This document shows positions 15,901 to 24,700 of a DNA stretch of 64,000 nt, in pieces. Below the pieces are notes generated by a model. It worked only from the letters and a program-made list of their open reading frames with translations. It had not been told where the DNA came from and ran no database searches. Origin of the DNA: Streptomyces sp. NBC_01717 (lineage in GTDB: Bacteria; Actinomycetota; Actinomycetes; Streptomycetales; Streptomycetaceae); contig NZ_CP109178.1 of the NCBI RefSeq assembly GCF_036248255.1, forward strand, positions 806,001 through 870,000, written 5' to 3'. The stretch's first letter is position 1; each line of letters starts with the position of its first letter. A program made the position numbers and the translations under genes.

Positions 15901-16212
15901 GGTCAGGGCGAACGTACGGCTGAGTTGGTAGGTGCCGGACATGAGCCGGACATGGATGTCGCCCTTGGCGTTCTGCTTGACGTCGCGTACGTAGTCCCGC
16001 GCATGGTCGAGAGTCCTGAAGGGGTGTGCGGCGGTACCCGAGCCCACGTCCCGGCCGGTCGGAGAGACATAGACATCGAGGTCCGGCGACCGGGGAGCCG
16101 CTTGGGCCGGCACGGCAGTCAGCAGGGCTGCCACCGCGGCCACTGAGAAGGCGGCCGTGAAACTTCTTCGCAGCGGCGCGAAGACGCGCCGGCGCGCAGA
16201 CGGATGAGACAC
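12925..16212 (-). CDS. Secreted right-handed beta-helix protein (GH141-like) with FN3 and F5/8C modules
   Basis: 1095 residues from GTG 16212 (MSHPSARRRVFAPLRR); the start is uncertain because no good ribosome site is seen. A signal peptide ends near VPAQAAP. The next 600 residues begin DVYVSPTGRDVGSGTAAHPF and contain many NNVVT/HNKVY-type turns of a right-handed beta-helix. The opening, with ISGGKQVTGW and RQLFVDGELETRARS, resembles GH141, a family with known alpha-L-fucosidase and xylanase members. Two FN3 domains, each followed by a discoidin (F5/8 type C) domain, make up the C terminus; the two pairs are near-duplicates (SWIQVDLG, VTGSSGNGGS). It probably cleaves a plant or wall polysaccharide outside the cell and feeds the ABC importer. 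Confidence 0.8.
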   Translation of the reverse strand: MSHPSARRRVFAPLRRSFTAAFSVAAVAALLTAVPAQAAPRSPDLDVYVSPTGRDVGSGTAAHPFRTLDHARDYVRDVKQNAKGDIHVRLMSGTYQLSRTFALTARDSGRDGHRIVYEAAPGAHPVISGGKQVTGWTPADSAGKVYKAKVGDIDTRQLFVDGELETRARSAKNPSGFSKTSTGYAFTDSSLNTYKRPSDLEVVSSWGWKLMRCPVQSIADNKMTIQQPCWHNANLQQGQEIQNPTWLENARELLDTPGEWYLDKGEGEIYYMPKADQNLSTATVTVPLVQDLVDLNGTRTAPVSNVSFRGITFSYSTWLAPSSSEGLIEGQAGFRMVGNDPDFDATRLKWQKTPGAVNVGYGHGIGFEGNTFTHLGAVGLNLNTGTQGTDITGNVFRQIAATGIQIGGVAVIDAHPDDSRDITKDTRVDNNVVTKVADQYNGSVGILAGYTDHTTITHNKVYDLPYTGISVGWGWGLTDQGGNSNYPGNLGVPVWDTPTTSRDTKVTDNEIYDIMKSQADGGAIYTLSTNPGGVVSGNYIHGIPSPAYGAIYHDEGSRYWTNTGNALCDVAYQWLFLNHGMDIAATGNFTTQPAYSAQANSTGSTISGNTTVGSCDQLPASVVNKAGLQPSYRHLDPGPDVPDHQAPSRPGTPTAVADFPTVADLTWAASTDDTAVTGYSVYRDGKLISATGKTSVRLSGLTAGKTYTFRITARDAAGNESEPSQALKVTMPSGTDLALKKSLTASSYSQDNTPEKAVDGDLSTRWAQGLGLPDPSWIQVDLGASYDVYGAITTFEKASGYKYRIEVSPDEVHWKTLADHTAATTTAATDYAHTDAPVAGRFVRLTVTGSSGNGGSIYDFQVYGTPRTVTDHTAPTAPGQPTVKPLLPGLVDVSWPAATDDTGVTSYVVYQDGKRIGVTDATTLRVSGLTADTEYSFTVVARDEALNASDPSKAAVVTTPADHDLALNKQVTASSSYSNDYAPEKAVDGDLATRWAQGSGLPDPSWIQVDLGKDTGVSSVVTTSEKSGGYKYRLEYSTDGTTWSMFEDHTSAATSSSAVYSFADKPVTARYLRLTVTGSSGNGGSVYEVQAYGGF

Positions 16213-16397
16213 ACGTATCCAATCGCCTGAGGGAGGTGATACCTGGGAGTCCCGGTCGTCCGACGGGGCGCCCAGGGCGTCGGGCGGCTCGATCGCTGTG
16301 CCGCGGCACATGCGGGGTCGGCCGGATGACGAGCCGCCGTCTCCGCGGACGGCGGCGGAGCCCCGGAGCTGCCGCTCCTCGAAGGCTCCGGGGGCGC

Positions 16398-17180
16398 CTA
16401 AGGGATTGCGTCGGCGCCGGGATTGAACAGCCGGTCGCGAATCTTCTTCTCGAACTGGCTCTGCGTAGTGGCGATGTGTTCCACCATCAGCCGCTCGGCG
16501 AGATCCGCCGCCCCCTCGGCAACCGCCTCGGCCACGGCCAGATGCTGCCGTGCGGCGACTTCCAGCGACCCGGGCACGTCACCGTGGAAGAGCAGCACGT
16601 CGGACTGGGACGCCAAGCGCCTCACACCGGCGACACTCGACCGCAGGAACACGTTGTGCGAGGCGGCGCCCACCGAATCGTGGAAGGCCGCGTCAGCCTT
16701 GGCGAAGGTGTCCACGTCGTTCTCCGTGGCCGCTGCCAGGGTGCTCTCCGCGCTCTCCCGGATGGCCCGGACCTCGATCGGGGTGGCGAGGGAGGCGGCG
16801 CGGCGCGCTGTCTCCGACTCGATCACCTTGCGGTAGTCCAGGAGCATGTGGACGTCTTCCATACTGGTCGGCCGGAAGTGCGAGAGTTCGTCGTCCAGCA
16901 GCCCGCCGACCGAGGCGGCGACGAAGATACCGGCGCCTCGCCGCACATGGAGCCGGCCGATGGCGGCCAGGACCTTCACGGCCTCCCGGGTGACGTTGCG
17001 GGATGCTCCCAGGATCTGGGCCAGGCCCTGTTCGGTGGGGAGGCGGTCGCCGGGCCGCAGGTTCTCCTGGGCGATGTAGTTCAGCAGTTGTTCCGCCACC
17101 AGTTCATACCCCGGACGGTAGGGATGTGACGTCGACGTCGCGTCATCTCCCCTGCCAGCAGCCTGCGTTGAGTCGCCCAA
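16398..17180 (-). CDS. GntR/FadR-family transcriptional regulator
   Basis: About 260 residues from a TTG at 17180 that has AGAGGGGG six bases upstream; an ATG at 17219 in the same frame lacks a ribosome site. The winged helix (LVAEQLLNYIAQENLRPGDR, then LPTEQGLAQILGASRNVTRE) is the GntR type, and the all-helical C-terminal domain (LDYRKVIESETARRAASLAT, with spaced Asp/His residues) is the FadR/FCD effector domain, which binds metal and small organic acids. It stands between the minus-strand uptake operon and the plus-strand lactonase/reductase pair, so it very probably controls both. Paired operator-like repeats lie just upstream at 17261-17287. Confidence 0.85.
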   Translation of the reverse strand: MGDSTQAAGRGDDATSTSHPYRPGYELVAEQLLNYIAQENLRPGDRLPTEQGLAQILGASRNVTREAVKVLAAIGRLHVRRGAGIFVAASVGGLLDDELSHFRPTSMEDVHMLLDYRKVIESETARRAASLATPIEVRAIRESAESTLAAATENDVDTFAKADAAFHDSVGAASHNVFLRSSVAGVRRLASQSDVLLFHGDVPGSLEVAARQHLAVAEAVAEGAADLAERLMVEHIATTQSQFEKKIRDRLFNPGADAIP

Positions 17181-17260
17181 GGCGAGCCCCCTCTTGCACC
17201 ACGGATTAATCTGATTCATTGACGGTGGCCAATATGGCACTGCCGCTGCGTGTTGGGAAG

Positions 17261-17287
17261 AGATCAGACAGATCTTCAGACAGAAGA
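17261..17287. promoter_or_regulatory. Candidate regulator operator: two direct repeats forming two palindromes
   Basis: TCAGACAGA occurs twice, 12 bases apart (17264 and 17276). Each copy also sits in a palindrome with the same AGACA spacer: AGATC-AGACA-GATCT and TCTTC-AGACA-GAAGA. This lies in the divergent region between the GntR-type regulator and the lactonase gene, the usual place for its own operator. A TCTGAT near 17210 could be a further half-site. Confidence 0.5.
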
Positions 17288-17481
17288 CCTGCGAAGCTCT
17301 CATCAAACCCGAAGAAACTTCGCATACCTCTCAGGATGTTGCGCAGAATGGATCCCCATCCTTAAGGTCCTGCCTGCCAGATGAAGCAGATCCTTCCCTA
17401 TGCGGTACGCGAAGTCAGGCGGCCCCTGCACGCGGCGGCCAGTGGGACAAGGGCACCTCCGCCCCGGCACGAAGGAGACAC

Positions 17482-17637
17482 CCACCTTGACTGAGAGCTC
17501 ACGTACGCCGGAGCCGTCCGCGGGCCGTACCTCACGCGCTCCAGCCGCTGCGAGAAGGGCGCTCCGCGCCGCGCTCCTCGCAGCGGGTGCGTGCGCCTTC
17601 CCCTCGCCAGTCCTTCTCGACGCTCAAGGACCGAACC
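17482..17637 (+). other. Leader region before lactonase; possible decayed short ORF
   Basis: A GAAGGAG followed nine bases later by TTG ACT GAG opens a frame (MTESSRTPEPSAGRTSRAP, then an arginine- and alanine-rich stretch) that runs out of phase into the lactonase gene. It may be the start of a gene lost by deletion, since nothing recognisable follows. Only the ribosome site and composition support it. Confidence 0.25.
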
Positions 17638-18471
17638 GTGCGTATCGATGCTCATCACCACCTGTGGGATCTGTCAGTTCGCGATCAGCCGTGGACCAGC
17701 GACGTGCCTGCGCTGCGCCGGACCTTCACCGCCGCTGAACTGAGGCCGGCGCTCGAACGGAACGCGATCGACGCCACCGTTGTCGTACAGACCATCGCCG
17801 TGCCGGAGGAGACGCCGGAACTGCTGGCCCTGACGTGTACGGACCCGCAGGTGCGGGCAGTCGTGGGCTGGACCGACCTGACGGAACCCGGCATCGCCGA
17901 CCGCCTCGCGGAACTGCGGGAGCAACCCGGAGGATCCGCGCTCGTCGGTATCCGGCACGGCATCCAGGACGAGACCGACCCGCAGTGGCCGGCACGGCCC
18001 GAGGTCCGCCGCGGCATCACGTCGGTCGCGGCAGCGGGCCTCGTCTACGACCTCCTCGTCCGCCCCGACCAATTGCCCTGCGCGGTGCGGGCCGTGCGCG
18101 AGTTGCCCAACGTCCGGTTCGTGCTGGATCACGCCGGCAATCCTGTCGTGAGTCCGGACGGCCTCGTCTCCTGGACCGCGCTGCTGACCGAGCTGGCCGA
18201 GTGCCCGAACGTGACGGTGAAGCTGTCCGGCCTGGTCACCCGGACCGGCGGGGCCCCGGCTGAGGCTCTGCGCTCCTACGCGGACGTACTGTTGGCGACG
18301 ATGGGACCGGACCGCCTCATGTACGGTTCGGACTGGCCGGTCTGCCTGCTCGCCGCCGAGTACGACGAGGTGGTGGCCGTCGCCGAATCACTCACCGAGG
18401 ATCTCAGCGCCGCCGAACGGGAAGCGGTCTTCGGGACAACGGCCGCGCGCTGGTACGGAATCCCCTCATGA
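17638..18471 (+). CDS. Amidohydrolase, probable sugar lactonase (COG3618, L-fucono-/L-rhamnonolactonase type)
   Basis: 277 residues from GTG 17638 with AAGGA nine bases upstream. The metal-binding start MRIDAHHHLWDLSVRDQPW, the LDHAGNP histidine and the terminal MYGSDWPVCLL aspartate are the hallmarks of the TIM-barrel amidohydrolases that open sugar lactones (the family also includes dicarboxylate hydrolases). It overlaps the aldo/keto reductase gene by four bases (ATGA), so product and substrate of the two enzymes are probably linked: the reductase oxidises the sugar to a lactone and this enzyme hydrolyses it to the aldonic acid used by the dehydratase. Confidence 0.85.
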   Translation: MRIDAHHHLWDLSVRDQPWTSDVPALRRTFTAAELRPALERNAIDATVVVQTIAVPEETPELLALTCTDPQVRAVVGWTDLTEPGIADRLAELREQPGGSALVGIRHGIQDETDPQWPARPEVRRGITSVAAAGLVYDLLVRPDQLPCAVRAVRELPNVRFVLDHAGNPVVSPDGLVSWTALLTELAECPNVTVKLSGLVTRTGGAPAEALRSYADVLLATMGPDRLMYGSDWPVCLLAAEYDEVVAVAESLTEDLSAAEREAVFGTTAARWYGIPS

Positions 18472-19454
18472 AGGCCCGCCCGCTCGGTCGTACGAGTGTT
18501 CGTGTCAGCACGCTGGGATTCGGTGCCGCCCCTATCGGCAATCTCTACAGCCCGATCGACGACTGCCAGGCACAGGCCACCCTCGAGGCCGCCTGGGACA
18601 TGGGAGTGCGCTACTACGACACCGCCCCGCACTACGGCCTCGGACTGTCCGAACGGCGGCTCGGCGATGCCCTCGCTCACCGTCCGCGGTCGGAGTTCAC
18701 CATCTCCACCAAGGTCGGCCGACTGCTGGAACCCCACCCGGCACCCACCGGATCCGACCTGACGGCAGGGGGCTTCGCCGTACCCGACACGCTGGTCCGC
18801 CGCCCCGACTACTCACGGGACGGTGTACTGCGAAGTCTGGAAGGCAGCCTGAATCGCCTGCGGCTGGACCATGTGGACATCGTCTACGTCCATGATCCCG
18901 ACGATCACCTGGACGCTGCCCTCGACCATGCCCTGCCCACCCTGACGGCTCTGCGCGACCAAGGGGTCATCGGTGCCGTCGGTGTCGGCATGAACGCGGT
19001 CGCCCCGCTGCTGCGCATCGTCGCGGAGGCGGACGTCGACGCCGTGATGGTGGCCGGGCGGTGGACCCTTCTCGACCGCACCGCTCGCCCCTTGCTGGAC
19101 GCGTGCGCCGAACGTGGGGTCGCGGTGGTGGCCGCCGCCCCGTTCAACTCCGGTCTGCTCAGCCGTCCTCACCCCGCGAGTGACGCCACCTTCGACTACG
19201 GCCCCGCCTCGGAATCGGCACTGCGCCGTGCTCGGCTCCTTGCCGGTGTGTCCGGTCGACACGGCACCGCACTCCCCCACGCGGCCCTGCGGTTTCCGCT
19301 GCGCAACCCTTGCGTGACCTGCGTGGTCGCAGGATTCCGTACCCCCGAGGAGGTCGTGTCCGCTGCCCGCTGGGCCGCCACCGATCTGACCGAGGAAGCA
19401 TGGCTGGACCTCGACACGGCAGCCGCACAAGCGGCAGAAGACCTGCCCTCGTAA
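18468..19454 (+). CDS. Aldo/keto reductase, probable L-fucose-type (aldose) dehydrogenase
   Basis: 328 residues. The AKR tetrad is visible: Asp in YYDTAPHYGLG with its Tyr, Lys in ISTKVGRLLEP, and His in IVYVHDPDDHLD. The C-terminal NADP-binding barrel end (CVTCVVAGFRTPEEV) is present. The pattern matches the D-threo-aldose 1-dehydrogenase/L-fucose dehydrogenase branch. The start overlaps the lactonase stop. It fits oxidation of an imported aldose at C1 without prior phosphorylation; the exact sugar is not shown by the sequence. Confidence 0.87.
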   Translation: MKARPLGRTSVRVSTLGFGAAPIGNLYSPIDDCQAQATLEAAWDMGVRYYDTAPHYGLGLSERRLGDALAHRPRSEFTISTKVGRLLEPHPAPTGSDLTAGGFAVPDTLVRRPDYSRDGVLRSLEGSLNRLRLDHVDIVYVHDPDDHLDAALDHALPTLTALRDQGVIGAVGVGMNAVAPLLRIVAEADVDAVMVAGRWTLLDRTARPLLDACAERGVAVVAAAPFNSGLLSRPHPASDATFDYGPASESALRRARLLAGVSGRHGTALPHAALRFPLRNPCVTCVVAGFRTPEEVVSAARWAATDLTEEAWLDLDTAAAQAAEDLPS

Positions 19455-19987
19455 CTGCGGCTGACACACCTTGACCCGCACACATGTGACGCTACGCATG
19501 GAAGCATCCCCTCTCTCCGTCGTCGGCGGTCGCCCGTTACGGCGAGGTTCCCGACGTGCGTTCCCGACGTGGCCGAGACAGGAGAAACGTATGAGCAGTC
19601 CTCCGGTCGCCGGTGCGCCGTTCCCCCGCTGACCTGCGCTCGCGCAGCGGCCCGCCGTTCTCTTCCGGGTGGCGTGACGCCACAGCGTCAGCCCGGTTAC
19701 CTGGCCATGGTTCCGGTCGCACCGGCCGGGCCCGGGGGTCTGGGAGAGAGGAGCCGTCGCATGGTGGGTACGGCATGGGTGCTGGCGGACGTAGTGCGCG
19801 CGCTGCGGGGCGGGGCGTGACCACGCTGGATATTTCATGGCCGGGGACGATGCCGGGCGGAGCGGACCGTTCCGTCCGGGTTTGCGTAAACATGACCTCG
19901 TTGGCATGCGCGATGCGCGTGGGAGATGATCAACGTGCTCCTGCCCGCCGCCGGAGAACTGCCCGCTCCCGCCGAAAGGGGAGTGAC
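19455..19987. other. Intergenic stretch with one possible 19-codon ORF
   Basis: A short frame MVGTAWVLADVVRALRGGA (19761-19820, plus) has GAGAGGAG seven bases upstream, but nothing else supports it. The rest shows no codon-biased frame. It separates the sugar locus from accessory DNA. Confidence 0.3.
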
Positions 19988-20560
19988 ATGTCCGCTCTCA
20001 CCTTCGATCTCGTACGGCGGATGCCGCTGCGTCCCTCCGAGCAGCGCACCACGTTCGTCGTCCTCACCGGTACGGCGGGGCCGTCCGGGGAGGTCACCAT
20101 CACCGTCGGCACGGTTCCCCGGAGGGCAGTACTGGTCGCTGCCGGTCTGCCTGAGGGCTCCATCACACATCCGGACGCCACGAAACAGGGACTGATCGCG
20201 GTCGACGAGCTGACCGAGCTGACCGTCGGCGGGGTCACCGCCATCCTCCGCCGGAACCGGCGATCGATCGGCAAGAAGGGTCGCGGCATCGGCATCAGGC
20301 TCGGGGAGCGGGACTACACCTACCTCAGCGTCGCCCCCTGTGAGGAGGAGTTGCGTGACAGCGAACGCGGTGCACTGGTACGGCAGAGCAGCCCGTTGGG
20401 GTCGCCGAAGGCCGGCTTCGCCGTTCAGGCCGTCGCAGACGCAACCGACCTGGCGCTGGCCCTCCTCCTGCAGGGGGCGGACCGAACCTGCCTGACCATC
20501 ACGCAGGCGGCCGTGTCGGGCGTGCTGTCGTTCCTCCAGAGCGGGAAGGGCGATGTCTGA
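19988..20560 (+). CDS. Hypothetical protein, 190 aa
   Basis: Starts at ATG 19988 with AAAGGGGAG five bases upstream, MSALTFDLVRRMPLRPSEQR. The sequence is an alpha/beta mix with a basic middle (AILRRNRRSIGKKGRGIGIR) and a C-terminal helix pair rich in Ala/Leu. I do not recognise the family. No signal peptide or membrane segment. Its last codons overlap the remnant of a dehydrogenase, which suggests that the 3' neighbourhood has been rearranged, possibly clipping its natural end. Confidence 0.5.
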   Translation: MSALTFDLVRRMPLRPSEQRTTFVVLTGTAGPSGEVTITVGTVPRRAVLVAAGLPEGSITHPDATKQGLIAVDELTELTVGGVTAILRRNRRSIGKKGRGIGIRLGERDYTYLSVAPCEEELRDSERGALVRQSSPLGSPKAGFAVQAVADATDLALALLLQGADRTCLTITQAAVSGVLSFLQSGKGDV

Positions 20561-20786
20561 CACCGACGTGATGCAGGGGGTCAGCCCGGGCGCCTCCGCC
20601 GCTCCCATGTCGCTGCGGCCCGGCGAGACCGAGGCCGACCGTGCCGAGCGGGTGAAGACGGAGAACCCGCTAGGCCGGGTCGCGCAGGCCGAAGAAGTGG
20701 CAGCCGCGGTGCTCTACCTCGCCTCGCCCGCGGCCGGCGCGGTGGTCGGCACCGACCTGGTCGTCGACAGTGGATCATCGGCCTGA
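20553..20786 (+). pseudogene. C-terminal remnant of a short-chain dehydrogenase/reductase
   Basis: The last 45 codons, ERVKTENPLGRVAQAEEVAA then VLYLASPAAGAVVGTDLVVD, are the classic SDR tail (PLGR...EVA...FLAS...TG..L.VDGG). The Rossmann core, NAG motif and YxxxK are missing, so it cannot be active. The ATG at 20553 is fortuitous and overlaps the preceding gene. Confidence 0.75.
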
Positions 20787-20833
20787 CGGTTCGTAGGCTG
20801 GGGCGACACACTTCCCCAGCGAGAAGCTCCGCT

Positions 20834-20959
20834 ATGACGGGCTGGTACGCGGGCGACATCCCCGACCCGAACGGCCGCACTGCGGTAGTCACCATTGCCA
20901 ACAACGGCATCCGCTTTGCGTCGCACGCGAATTGGCCCGTCGTGGCGCACGACGGGTCC
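20834..20959 (+). pseudogene. N-terminal fragment of unknown gene cut by IS4 remnant
   Basis: MTGWYAGDIPDPNGRTAVVT followed by IANNGIRFASHANWPVVAHD has strong codon bias, then runs into the antisense end of the transposase remnant where bias is lost. I do not recognise the family; an IS insertion may have truncated it. Confidence 0.35.
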
Positions 20960-21690
20960 TCATCTGCCGCAGCGAGGGAGGCCGCCGAGGCCCGGCTGGA
21001 GGTTGGTGGTGTGGGTGACCCTGGCGGTGGCCGGCTCGTCGGCACGTAGGGTGCGGTAGCCGGTGCCGCTGCGCTTGGTGGCGGGGTGCGGCGCGTCCTG
21101 GGCGGGGCTTGACGGCGGTACGGATCAGGTCGGCCTGGACGTCAGCGAGCTTGGCGGCCAGTTTCCGAGGGGAAAAGTCCGGCCCGACGGTGCGTCGGAC
21201 GGCGGCGAGAGCGTGTTTGAAGCTGATATGCGTCACGGGCAGGCCCGCGCGGCTGGCGGTGTCGGCGGTCAGATGGCGCAGGACCTGGTAGACGCAGAGC
21301 ATGGCCCACAGTTCGTGCTCAACCAGGACGGGGCTGTTCGTGCGCAGGGTCGCAGTGCGCCCGCCGCGCTGCTCGATCTTGATGTTCTTGTAGATCGTTT
21401 CGCTGGTCCAGCGGGCGGCGTACAGCTCGGCAAGCTCGCCGGCCGGGGCCTGCATGGGGTCGAGCAACGTAGTGATCAGCCAGAACACCTCCGAGGTCTC
21501 CTCGACCGCGCCGTCCGGGCCGAGGGTGGTCGTGGTGATCGTGTACTCGATGACCCGTACCGCATCCGCTCGCTCGTGCCCCTGCCGCGCAGCTCGCTCA
21601 GGTAGGTGCCGTCGGGGAGGACCTTGCCGGCGGGAGGCGGAAGGATTCCGAGGCGCGCCACGGCCGGAAAACGGGCGCCGGGGGCGAGCA
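20960..21690 (-). pseudogene. IS4-family transposase remnant with frameshifts
   Basis: Reading 21690 to 20960, three frames join into one DDE transposase C-terminal half: PPPAGKVLPDGTYLSELRGR, then EVFWLITTLLDPMQAPAGEL with ELYAARWTSETIYKNIK (the YREK-like region holding the catalytic Glu), and finally GTGYRTLRADEPATARVTH to a stop. Shifts lie near 21540 and 21105. The N-terminal catalytic aspartates are absent. An 85-base piece of it recurs inverted near 26075-26163. Confidence 0.8.
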
Positions 21691-21709
21691 CGTGCGTGCT
21701 CGCCCCCGG
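21678..21709 (-). terminator. Hairpin terminator after the phosphodiester glycosidase gene
   Basis: CCGGGGGCGAGCACG and CGTGCTCGCCCCCGG are perfect complements separated by two bases. It lies 72 bases beyond the stop of the minus-strand gene and could also halt transcription from the IS remnant side. Confidence 0.6.
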
Positions 21710-21780
21710 CCAGGTCGCTGCGCGCGGCGGACCGGACCGCTCAGGAGCCGATCCACAACGGCTGCGTGCCCATGGTGGTG

Positions 21781-24700
21781 TCACTCGGACGCGGCCGGCA
21801 GGACCTCAATGGTCTTCGAGGTCGTGATCGGCGCGAGCGAGCTGTCGTCGGTGTAGGCGCGCATCGAGTCGTTCGTCACCGACACGGTCACCGAGCCAGT
21901 GCGCAGCGCGGTGAGCGTCCGGGTCTGCGGGTCGAGGATCGCGACCTTGCCCTTGTGGCGGGCCTGGTCGATGGCGTGCTTCCCGCTGCCGATCGCCAGG
22001 TTGGACGAGCCGCTCCAGTGGACCGACATCGGGTACCGCAGCGGCACCACACGGGTGCCCGTCCCAACGCCCTGCGGCTGCACGATGCTGCCCGAGAGAG
22101 CCGCGGTCTTGCCGGCCATGACCGAAGCGGGGGTGTTGAGCGTGATGGACTGCGCGAAGGCGCGCACATCGGCCTCGAGCCACTGCTGGTTCGCGCTCCG
22201 GTCCGCGTCGACGGACCAGTCGACCCACCCGGTGAAGCCACCGCGGTCCGGCGTGCCGTACGGGTCCTTACCCGACGACGGCAGCACCGTGTACGGGACA
22301 CCCTCGAGGCGGTGGACGTTGGCAATCTGGGCGTGGGATCCGGCCATCGCGGCGCCCTTGCCCGTGGAGTCACGGAAGTCCGTGAGCATGTGCTCGATGA
22401 GCGCGACCTCGTCGCGGTCGCCGAGCTGGCTGGACTTCGTCTCGGCAGGGTCGTCCACCGGGTGGTGGGCGAACACCATGACGTTGCCCACGGACCGGTC
22501 CTTCTTGGCGTCGGCGAGCGCCTGCTGGAGCATCGGGAGCTGGTCCCACGCCGTCTGGCGCAGCGACCCGAGGGAGCTGGCGAGCAAGATGAACCGCGTG
22601 CCCTTGTGGTCAAACGTCCGGTACGGCTGGCCGAACTCCTTGGTGAAGTTCGACAGGTCGGACTGGACGTTGTTGAGGCCGTAGGACTCGTGGTTGCCCG
22701 GCACGTAGTAGCACGGGACCGAGCCGGCCTTCGGGTCCGGCGTGCTGTTCGCCGCCGGCTCCTGGCCGACCGGGACGAGGTCGCACCCGGCGTCGGTAAG
22801 CACCTTACGGGCAAGGGAGAGGTCCTGCGACAGGCCGCGGTCGGTGATGTCACCGTTGAGGACGATCAGGTCCGGATTGGTCTTGCGGATCCGTTGGATG
22901 GCGGCCGTCGCCACCTGGGTCAGCGCCGGGTTGTCGGCGGTGAACTGCACGTCCGACAGCGTGGCGAACTTCCACGTGTCGTGGCCCTGGAGCAGCGAGC
23001 CGTCGTCGGAGACGAGCGGGTCGGGCTGCAGGTCGGGCTGGGCGGGCAGGTCGATCGACGTCGGGATGTCGGCCTCGACGCGGTCCAGGACGAACATGCC
23101 CGCCTTCTGCTGCGCGACGCTCGTGTTGATGCCCTGGAAGCCCGAGATCGCGATCGGGAACTTCGTGTTCGCCGGCAGCGTGAACGACGCGTTCTGCCAG
23201 TTGTCGCTCGCGGTCAGGCCGGTGCCGTAGACGCCGCCACTCTTGCCGTCCGCATCGACGTAGCTGATGTAGGTCAGACCGTTCGGCACGCTAATGCTCG
23301 ACTTGATCCGCACCCGCAGGCGCAGCGGCTGGCCGGGCACCTGGATGCGCCCGGCCAACGACGTCGCCGTGATGCCCACGTTGCGCATCGCATTGAAGTC
23401 GATCCGCAGGCCGTCGGGGTCCACCGAGAACGTCGTGGCCGCGGTGCTGTTGTTGCGCCAGCGGGCGAGCACGTCGTCGTCGAAGTCGTAGACCGTCTTG
23501 GTCTGCACACCGACCGTGATCGGGAGCTGGACCGACTTGCCGCCGACCGAGACCGTGAGGATCGTGCCCGCGTCGGTGAGCGGGGTGACCTTCAGCTTGC
23601 CGTCCACAGACTTGATGTCGACGACGCTGTGGTCGTAGTCGAGCGAGAGGTCCTGCGGGTCGATCGGAGCCGTGTAGCCCTGGGCGTCGCGGCCGGTCAC
23701 CGAGACGGTGACAACGCTGTCGGGCGTCGCGTCGGGGATCGACAGGCGCTGGGACGACATCTCCACGCTGTTCACCGTGCCGAGGACGGAGACCTTCTGC
23801 TGCGCATGCTCGCCACGGACGTGCGCGCTGACCGTGAGCGTGCCGTGCGCCTTGATCGGGGCCGTGAGCGTGCCGCCCTTGACGGGCGCTCCGTTCGCGG
23901 ACCACCGCACGGACTTCGGGTCGACCGTCACCGGCGTCTGGTGGTCGTCGACGCCCTCCGCGACGAGCGCACGGTGCATCCCCGCAAAGACCTTCACGCC
24001 ACCATCGGCCGACGCCGCACCCGGCGCGGGCTTGACGAGGAGCTGGTCCAGCTTGCCGTCGCCCTTCGCGACGAACACCCCCACGCCGTTCGGGTCGTTG
24101 CGCTCATGGCCGTCGGACGGGACGTTGCGGACGGTCGCGGCGTCCTCGCCGAGCGCGCGGGCGACCATCGTGCTGGAGCCGCCGCCGTCGAGGTTGACCG
24201 CGGTCTCCACACCCATCGCGGCGAGGTCACGCGCTTCCTTGTCGATCCCGACGCCGCCCTTGCCGGTTCCGCCCGGTCCGTCCCAGGTGGCGAGCACGAG
24301 CGTCTTGCCACCGTCCTTGAAGCCGAGCGCGGTGCGCGGAGCGATCGAGGTGTCGAGGCCGCTGACGACCTTGCCGCCGGAGACGATGGTGCCGCCGTGA
24401 CCGAGCGCGAACTTCATCGTCCTGGCAGCGTTGTCGGCGAGATCGTAGTCGAGCTTCACCGGGTCGCCGGGCTGCAGCGTGCGGAGCGCGGTCGCTGAGG
24501 CGCCGCGCCCGACGAGCACGAAGCTGTCGTCCGCGATCGTCCCCGAGCCCGCGGGACCGTTCGGCGTGACCGACACGACCGAGCCGTTTTTGACCAGCAC
24601 CTCGGCGATCTGGTCGTTGGGCACGCCCGTCAGGCCGCCGTTGCGGCTGTAGTCGCCCCACGCCGGCGTAAACGCGATCAGACCGTCCGCGGGGACCCCG

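Noticed and set aside
14281..16146. 621-codon plus-strand frame opposite the beta-helix gene
   Set aside because: Low-complexity Val/Gly/Asp-rich shadow with no start signal or motif.
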